Source: Pseudomonadota bacterium
GTDB lineage: Bacteria; Pseudomonadota; Alphaproteobacteria; Rhizobiales; Rhizobiaceae
Assembly (NCBI GenBank): GCA_023399635.1
Contig: JAEWOP010000259.1
Coordinates: 1 to 10,233 of the forward strand
DNA length: 10,233 nucleotides
Reading direction: 5' to 3'
Positions 6,739 through 10,233 of this stretch are shown here, one piece after another. The translations under genes and the position numbers were made by a program. Position 1 is the first letter of the stretch. Each line of letters begins with the position of its first letter. Below the pieces are notes generated by a model. The model searched no databases. It had not been told where the DNA came from and saw only the letters and a program-made list of their open reading frames with translations.

Positions 6739-7944
6739 TCACGCGTTCGGCGACAGGACCGCAAGGCCCTCGCCGCGCGTATAGCCAACCGTCGTCACCA
6801 CGGCGCGTTTCGCCGGCGCCGGCATCGGCTGTTCATGGCTGGAATCGAAGGAAGGGACGCGAAGGCCGCCGTCGAGCGCGAGCGCTGCGAACGCGAGACC
6901 GAGCGGGAATTGCGCTTCCATGCCATGGCCCGTCATCCCGCCGTAGCCGCGCAGTGTGACGCCGGGCAAGGTTTTCTGGATCACATCGCGTTCGCGCTCC
7001 GTCGGATCAATCAATCCGCTCGCGCCGGAGAAGACCAGCGTCTGGGCCGGATCCGCGTCCGAGGCAAGCTTCGCCAGCCGCTCGAGGCGTTTCTCGAGCT
7101 TGCCATCGTCCCGGCTGCCGCGGTCGCCCTCGACCGCATCGATTGCGGCGCAGATATGCGCACCACGCGCTTCGGCGTTCGCACGCGATTCCAGCACTAG
7201 GAAAGCACCGACCGAACCCATAATCATGCCGCCGCCATCGTCGGCCGAACGCTGCCAGAGCGGGTACCAGGCGCCGGTTGCATGGGCACGGATGCCCTCG
7301 ACGAGCAGGATGATGTCGGCACGTTCTGCAACGAAAGCACCGCCGACCAGCGAGTGCGTCGACTGACCGGACTTGATGCGGTGATAGGCGGTCTCGACGG
7401 CCGAAATGCCGGCCGCCTCCTCGCCCATAAAGGTACGGGAGGAGCCGGTAACCTTGTGGACGATCGAGATATTCCCAGCGAGAAGGTTGGAAAGCTGCGC
7501 GAGGAAAAGCGTCGGGCGTAGTTCCGTCGTCAGTTTCTCGTTGAGCAGCGTCTCCCGATCATTGCGCTTCAGCGCTTCGTCGACGATCAGCGAATCCACC
7601 TTGATGTCACGCTCGCCACCGCCGGCGGCGACGATCATGTCCATCGTGGCACAGGCTTCGGCGTTGTCTTTTAGACCGGCATCATCGAGCGCCAGGCCCG
7701 CGGCGAAGACGCCGAGCCGCTGCCAGTTCTCCATCTGCCGCTGGTCGCCACGCTTGGCGATCTGCTGAGACCAGTCAATCTCCGGCATCGGATGCACGGG
7801 ATAAGGCTTGAAACGCTCCGTCTCGACCCGCGGCGGCTCCACCTCGGCCGACGACAGAAGCGCAATATGCGGCTCCTTGCCAACGCCGTAGCAGGTGACG
7901 ATCCCGACCCCGGTGATCACGACATCATTGTCAGACTTGCTCAT
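6739..7944 (-). CDS. fabF2XL: degenerate beta-ketoacyl-ACP synthase homologue (chain-length-factor-like), VLCFA cluster
   Basis: A 401-residue thiolase-fold ketosynthase homologue. The N-terminal VVITGVGIVTCYG and C-terminal VTTVGYTRGEG fit the family, but the catalytic residues do not. Where the nucleophile motif TACA is expected there is TGSSR (166-170), with Ser168 in the Cys position. The NAHGT motif is replaced by SGASG, so the first active-site His is lost. Only the last His, in GMTGHG (His340), remains. It therefore probably cannot condense alone and may form a heterodimer with the intact ketosynthase encoded directly downstream, setting chain length or structure as KS-beta subunits do in type II polyketide synthases. 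That role is inference. GAGGA lies about 8 bases before the ATG; it begins 21 bases after fabZ and ends 11 bases before the next start. The symbol follows cluster order in rhizobia and is less certain than the family. Confidence 0.85.
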   Translation of the reverse strand: MSKSDNDVVITGVGIVTCYGVGKEPHIALLSSAEVEPPRVETERFKPYPVHPMPEIDWSQQIAKRGDQRQMENWQRLGVFAAGLALDDAGLKDNAEACATMDMIVAAGGGERDIKVDSLIVDEALKRNDRETLLNEKLTTELRPTLFLAQLSNLLAGNISIVHKVTGSSRTFMGEEAAGISAVETAYHRIKSGQSTHSLVGGAFVAERADIILLVEGIRAHATGAWYPLWQRSADDGGGMIMGSVGAFLVLESRANAEARGAHICAAIDAVEGDRGSRDDGKLEKRLERLAKLASDADPAQTLVFSGASGLIDPTERERDVIQKTLPGVTLRGYGGMTGHGMEAQFPLGLAFAALALDGGLRVPSFDSSHEQPMPAPAKRAVVTTVGYTRGEGLAVLSPNA

Positions 7945-7965
7945 CCTGTCCTCATTACCTGGCGG

Positions 7966-8439
7966 TCACGCGCCAGCTTGAAGCGCGTCCATGAGCCCGA
8001 CTTCTTGTGCACGCTTGCGAACAATATCGGCAAGCGGCACCTCGCTGAACGGCATCGTACGCAGCTTCAGCTGCGCGTCGCAGACCTTTTTGCCGTCCGA
8101 AGTGATCTTTGCCTTCGTGACGGCGTAGCCGGATCCCTCATGCTCCAGAAACGCCTCGATGTCGAGCACTGCCTCCGGCTCCACGAAGGAGCGCATCTTG
8201 GCGCCATCGACCGACATCAGGAACGGCATCGCCGCAAAACCCGTCGCTGCGAGCACCAGCATGCCGGAGGCCTGCGCCATCGTCTCGATCAGAAGAACGC
8301 CGGGAACCAGCGGCATCCCCGGGAAGTGACCTTCGAAGACCGGGCTCTCCGCTGGTACCACCGACCGTGCCTTCAAGACATTGATAGAGAGGTCCACGCT
8401 CTCTACCCGGTCGATCATCTGGAAGTATTCAAGCAGCAT
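7966..8439 (-). CDS. fabZXL: FabZ-type 3-hydroxyacyl-ACP dehydratase of the VLCFA cluster
   Basis: A 157-residue hot-dog-fold dehydratase, the usual FabZ size. The active-site block FEGHFPGMPLVPGVLLIETMAQ-like segment (35-56) contains catalytic His38 and Glu52 at the spacing of FabZ. It removes water from 3-hydroxyacyl chains, here presumably carried on AcpXL, during elongation to the very-long-chain acid. The ATG at 8437-8439 has AAGG six bases upstream and lies 22 bases after the acpXL stop, as the second gene of the operon. Compared with housekeeping FabZ, its N-terminus is short (MLLEYFQMID) and the C-terminal tail about 20 residues longer (FSEVPLADIVRKRAQ onwards), both estimated by eye. 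Assignment to the XL paralogue rests on the operon. Confidence 0.92.
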   Translation of the reverse strand: MLLEYFQMIDRVESVDLSINVLKARSVVPAESPVFEGHFPGMPLVPGVLLIETMAQASGMLVLAATGFAAMPFLMSVDGAKMRSFVEPEAVLDIEAFLEHEGSGYAVTKAKITSDGKKVCDAQLKLRTMPFSEVPLADIVRKRAQEVGLMDALQAGA

Positions 8440-8461
8440 GCGACGCCTTGGGAATGACCTT

Positions 8462-8740
8462 TCAGCCCTTCGCCGCCCTCAGTTCGTCGATCTTCGCGCA
8501 GAGGTTCTTGAGGACGAAGTATTCCTCGGTCGAAACCTTGCCTTCGTTGACCTCCTGCGTCCACTGCTCGAGCGGAATCTTGATGCCGAATTCCTTGTCG
8601 ATCGCGAAGACGATGTCGAGGAAGTCGAGGCTGTCAATGCCGAGGTCATCGATCGTGTGGCTTTCAGGCGTGATCGTTTCGCGATCGATCTCGCTGGTTT
8701 CCGCAATGATATCGGCAACTTTGTCGAATGTAGCAGTCAC
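8462..8740 (-). CDS. acpXL: acyl carrier protein AcpXL for very-long-chain lipid A acyl group
   Basis: A 92-residue acidic acyl carrier protein. Ser37 in [11 protein letters not shown] is the 4'-phosphopantetheine site. AcpXL carries the growing 27-hydroxyoctacosanoyl-type chain that LpxXL finally places on lipid A. The sequence (starting [18 protein letters not shown] and ending [14 protein letters not shown]) is close to what I recall of rhizobial AcpXL, which is also 92 residues. The start is a GTG at 8738-8740, supported by AGAGGA 8 bases upstream and the matching length. A longer reading from an upstream codon near 8824 would add a non-ACP N-terminus and run through the proposed promoter. 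It is the first gene of a six-gene operon, with a TTGGCA/TATGTG promoter upstream, divergent from fnrN. Confidence 0.96.
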
Positions 8741-8774
8741 GCCAAATGTCCTCTGAAATGTCGATTCAGCGTTC

Positions 8775-8803
8775 CACATAGGGAAATCGTAGCCGAATGC
8801 CAA
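8775..8803 (-). promoter_or_regulatory. putative sigma70-like promoter of the acpXL operon
   Basis: On the minus strand TTGGCA (8798-8803, 5 of 6 to the -35 consensus) and TATGTG (8775-8780, 3 of 6 to -10) are separated by exactly 17 bases. The predicted transcript start is near 8768, leaving a leader of about 28 bases with the AGAGGA ribosome binding site before the GTG of acpXL. No anaerobox overlaps it, so housekeeping expression seems likely. Read by eye, not mapped. Confidence 0.5.
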
Positions 8804-8873
8804 TCCCCGTGTTCCCGAAGGCATGAATTGCGGACCAACTGTTGCTCAAACACCGATCGAATGGCGACCGAGA

Positions 8874-8885
8874 CCCGCATGCGGG
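8874..8885. repeat. perfect 12-base palindrome CCCGCATGCGGG
   Basis: A perfect, uninterrupted GC-rich palindrome in the acpXL-fnrN intergenic region, about 70 bases upstream of the predicted acpXL -35 and about 93 bases upstream of the first fnrN anaerobox. It could be an operator for an unidentified dimeric regulator, but a GC-rich genome yields some such sites by chance. Confidence 0.35.
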
Positions 8886-8978
8886 CAGGCGTTAAGACGG
8901 TCGCACCGCAAGCAGTGTCTGGTTCATCGCAAGCCCGGTGTGTTCACGAGGAGCCAACAGGGAGAGTTTGTCCCAACC

Positions 8979-8992
8979 TTGATGTAGATCAA
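8979..8992. promoter_or_regulatory. distal anaerobox of fnrN (activation site)
   Basis: TTGATGTAGATCAA is an exact match to TTGAT-N4-ATCAA. Its centre at 8985.5 is 31 bases from the centre of a GATGAT -10-like hexamer (9014-9019), the class II activator geometry. This predicts a transcript start near 9027 and positive autoregulation by FnrN. Confidence 0.88.
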
Positions 8993-9008
8993 TTCGCGTC
9001 GGCTCGAA

Positions 9009-9022
9009 TTGACGATGATCAA
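9009..9022. promoter_or_regulatory. proximal anaerobox of fnrN, overlapping the -10 (repression site)
   Basis: TTGACGATGATCAA matches the anaerobox at 9 of 10 defined positions (TTGAC instead of TTGAT). It is centred 30 bases downstream of the perfect distal box and covers the GATGAT hexamer that best fits the -10. Binding here would block RNA polymerase. Rhizobium leguminosarum fnrN is reported to use two such boxes, the distal for activation and the weaker proximal for repression; the arrangement here matches that logic. Confidence 0.75.
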
Positions 9023-9059
9023 CATGATCTCGCAGTCGCACGAAATGGAAACACTCATC

Positions 9060-9785
9060 ATGGACATGTTCAACAGACAGACCAGACCTGCGGAGATGCC
9101 TGCTGTCTGCGGTGCCTGCGAGGCGCGTCACGGAGGAGTATGCTCCGCATTGGCACCTGCCCAGTTGAACGAGTTGAGCAAGCACTCCTCACGCCGCAAG
9201 ATCGACGCAGGCACGGAATTCATTGGCCAAGGCGAAAACGTCTCGTGCTACAGCAATATCCTGAAGGGCGTCGTGAAGCTCTCCAAGGTGATGGCTGACG
9301 GCCGCCAGCAGATCGTGGGTCTGCAATTTGCACCGGATTTCATGGGGCGTCCCTTTCTCGGCGAAAGCCGCATGGCGGCAGAGGCGGCGACAGAAACAGA
9401 AATCTGCGTTTTTCCCCGTCGGGCGATCGAGCGTCTCATTGCTGAGACGCCGGAACTCGAGCATCTGCTGCACCATCAGGCGCTCAAGGAGCTTGATGAG
9501 GCGCGGGACTGGATGTTGACGCTGGGTCGCAAAACCGCACAGGAAAAGGTGGCAAGCTTTCTGGCGCTGATCGCCAGCCATAACGACCTCGAGTCGGATG
9601 ACCACAATGTCTTCGAACTGCCGCTGTCGCGCGCCGACATCGCCGACTTTCTGGGGCTGACGATCGAAACCGTCAGCCGCCAGATGACAAAGCTGCGCAA
9701 GGAGGGCATCATCCAGATCGAGAACAACCGCCATGTGACGGTACCAGATCTAGACCGCCTGACCGCTGCCGCCGGCAATGACTGA
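9060..9785 (+). CDS. fnrN: FNR-type Fe-S oxygen-sensing transcription regulator FnrN
   Basis: A 241-residue CRP/FNR-family regulator. The N-terminal cluster Cys17-x2-Cys20-x7-Cys28 (CGACEARHGGVC) and a distal Cys116 (TETEICVFP) form the four-cysteine set that binds the oxygen-labile [4Fe-4S] cluster of FNR. A cyclic-nucleotide-type beta-roll (about 45-120) and a long dimer helix follow. The C-terminal helix-turn-helix (about 187-215) has ETVSR, whose Glu203, Ser206 and Arg207 read TTGAT half-sites. Having the cysteines separates it from FixK. Likely targets in this window are its own promoter and fixN/hemerythrin. The start is uncertain: ATG 9060 has GGAA 9 bases upstream; ATG 9045 (five residues longer) is possible. 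Codons at 9009, 9015 and 9024 lie in or before the predicted transcript start and are unlikely. It ends 6 bases before the convergent nucleoside hydrolase gene. Confidence 0.95.
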   Translation: MDMFNRQTRPAEMPAVCGACEARHGGVCSALAPAQLNELSKHSSRRKIDAGTEFIGQGENVSCYSNILKGVVKLSKVMADGRQQIVGLQFAPDFMGRPFLGESRMAAEAATETEICVFPRRAIERLIAETPELEHLLHHQALKELDEARDWMLTLGRKTAQEKVASFLALIASHNDLESDDHNVFELPLSRADIADFLGLTIETVSRQMTKLRKEGIIQIENNRHVTVPDLDRLTAAAGND

Positions 9786-9791
9786 TCCCTT

Positions 9792-10233
9792 CTAAGCCGC
9801 TCTCCCCTCGACAATGGCCGCTCGCAGAACCTCCAGGACCCGAACAGCCTCGACATCGGTGCAGATCAGCTGGCTTGGGTGCCCATCCCAATGCCCCGGC
9901 GGGAACACCCGGCCATCCGGCTTCTGGATCGTCTGACCGTCGGCGATTCCACCGCACACCACGCGAATCGGGCCGCTACGGGTTGTGAAGAGCTCCGGTG
10001 CCACGACGTAAACGCAGGCGCAGCTATCGTGGACCACCATGCCGTCACCGACGCGGTGACGATAGAAATCAATGTAGAACTGCGAGATCTCGGAAAGCAG
10101 TTGCACAGGCTTGCCTCCCGCAGATGCCATTTCGGCTAGAAAGCCGCTCGTCATCACCGTCTTCATAGTCACGTCCAGCCCCACGACGGTAACCCGCCAT
10201 GGCGCGGTGAAGACGAGATCTGCAGCCTCTGGA
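9792..10233 (-). CDS. inosine-uridine-type nucleoside hydrolase, C-terminal part (cut by window end)
   Basis: The last 146 residues of an IUNH-family N-ribohydrolase, which splits purine or pyrimidine ribonucleosides into base and ribose. The frame is open to the window edge, so the N-terminus with the metal-binding DxDxxxDD motif lies outside. Visible family features are the start PEAADLVFTAPWRVTVVGLDVT, matching the DPEAA...GLDVT region, and HDSCACVYVVAPELF, corresponding to the HDP-A motif whose His and Asp act in substrate and calcium binding. The GTG at 10182-10184 is internal, since the family match continues upstream of it. It is convergent with fnrN (6 bases apart) and has no evident functional link to its neighbours. 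Substrate preference cannot be judged. Confidence 0.88.
   Translation of the reverse strand, partial: PEAADLVFTAPWRVTVVGLDVTMKTVMTSGFLAEMASAGGKPVQLLSEISQFYIDFYRHRVGDGMVVHDSCACVYVVAPELFTTRSGPIRVVCGGIADGQTIQKPDGRVFPPGHWDGHPSQLICTDVEAVRVLEVLRAAIVEGRAA

Larger units (their letters stand above)
8741..9059. other. 319-base divergent intergenic region acpXL / fnrN
   Basis: This gap holds the predicted acpXL promoter on its left, a 12-base palindrome in the middle (8874-8885) and the two anaeroboxes and promoter of fnrN on its right. The stretch 8804-8970 shows no convincing gene on either strand: open frames crossing it are extensions of antisense frames with no Shine-Dalgarno sequence. Confidence 0.7.

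Noticed and set aside
6728..6742. GTG start five codons upstream for the canonical ketosynthase
   Set aside because: It would overlap the preceding gene and lacks a ribosome binding site; ATG 6727 has GAGGAG at good spacing.
5879..6784. Long plus-strand open frame (about 301 codons) opposite the ketosynthase genes
   Set aside because: It is antisense to a gene with a complete KAS active site, has no recognisable domain or Shine-Dalgarno sequence, and has the Arg/Gly/Asp-rich composition typical of shadow frames in GC-rich DNA.
7003..7017. GGATCAATCAATCC-like sequence resembling anaerobox halves inside the degenerate ketosynthase gene
   Set aside because: Two ATCAA arms in direct orientation inside a coding region; no TTGAT-N4-ATCAA arrangement.
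9009..9059. Extended FnrN start at the TTG at 9009
   Set aside because: The TTG is the left half of the proximal anaerobox, and the predicted transcript start (about 9027) lies downstream of it.
8381..9298. Plus-strand open frame of about 305 codons across acpXL and the fnrN promoter
   Set aside because: It overlaps acpXL, the intergenic control region and the start of fnrN in a wrong frame; its product is low-complexity and unlike any family I know.

Overview
The window looks like a chromosomal segment from a member of the Rhizobiaceae (Rhizobium/Agrobacterium/Sinorhizobium-like; genus not resolved). Three things point there: a cbb3 oxidase locus (fixN, fixO), an FnrN-type oxygen sensor with rhizobial 'anaerobox' sites, and the six-gene cluster that makes the very-long-chain acyl group of rhizobial lipid A. 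Coding density is high, most starts have a good Shine-Dalgarno sequence, and no mobile elements, tRNAs, rRNAs or CRISPR arrays were seen.

Layout. (1) Positions 1-1870, minus strand: the 5' end of fixO (cut by the window edge) and complete fixN, encoding subunits of the high-affinity cbb3 terminal oxidase. (2) Positions 1871-2066: a divergent promoter region with one perfect anaerobox, TTGAT-N4-ATCAA. (3) 2067-2558, plus strand: a hemerythrin-like di-iron protein. It converges, 4 bases apart, on (4) 2563-3279, minus strand: a protein with a helical N-terminal region and a C-terminal PAS domain but no visible output domain. (5) 3413-8740, minus strand: a compact operon acpXL - fabZ - degenerate ketosynthase - canonical ketosynthase - zinc-type dehydrogenase - lpxXL acyltransferase. 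Gaps are 10-22 bases except for 59 bases before the dehydrogenase. (6) 8741-9059: a divergent regulatory region with a sigma70-like promoter for acpXL and two anaeroboxes for (7) fnrN, 9060-9785, plus strand. (8) 9792-10233, minus strand: the C-terminal part of a nucleoside hydrolase.

How the genes work together. FnrN is an Fe-S oxygen sensor whose predicted binding site lies in its own promoter and between fixN and the hemerythrin gene. The flanks therefore form a local low-oxygen regulon (sensor, high-affinity oxidase, di-iron O2/NO-type protein). The central operon is the envelope module: AcpXL carries the growing acyl chain, FabZ and the ketosynthase pair act in its elongation cycle, and LpxXL transfers the finished C28-type chain to lipid A. 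The most interesting point is that one of the two adjacent ketosynthases has lost the catalytic Cys and one His while the other is intact. This resembles the KS/chain-length-factor pairs of type II polyketide synthases. The cluster as a whole is known in rhizobia, so I do not claim a wholly new system.
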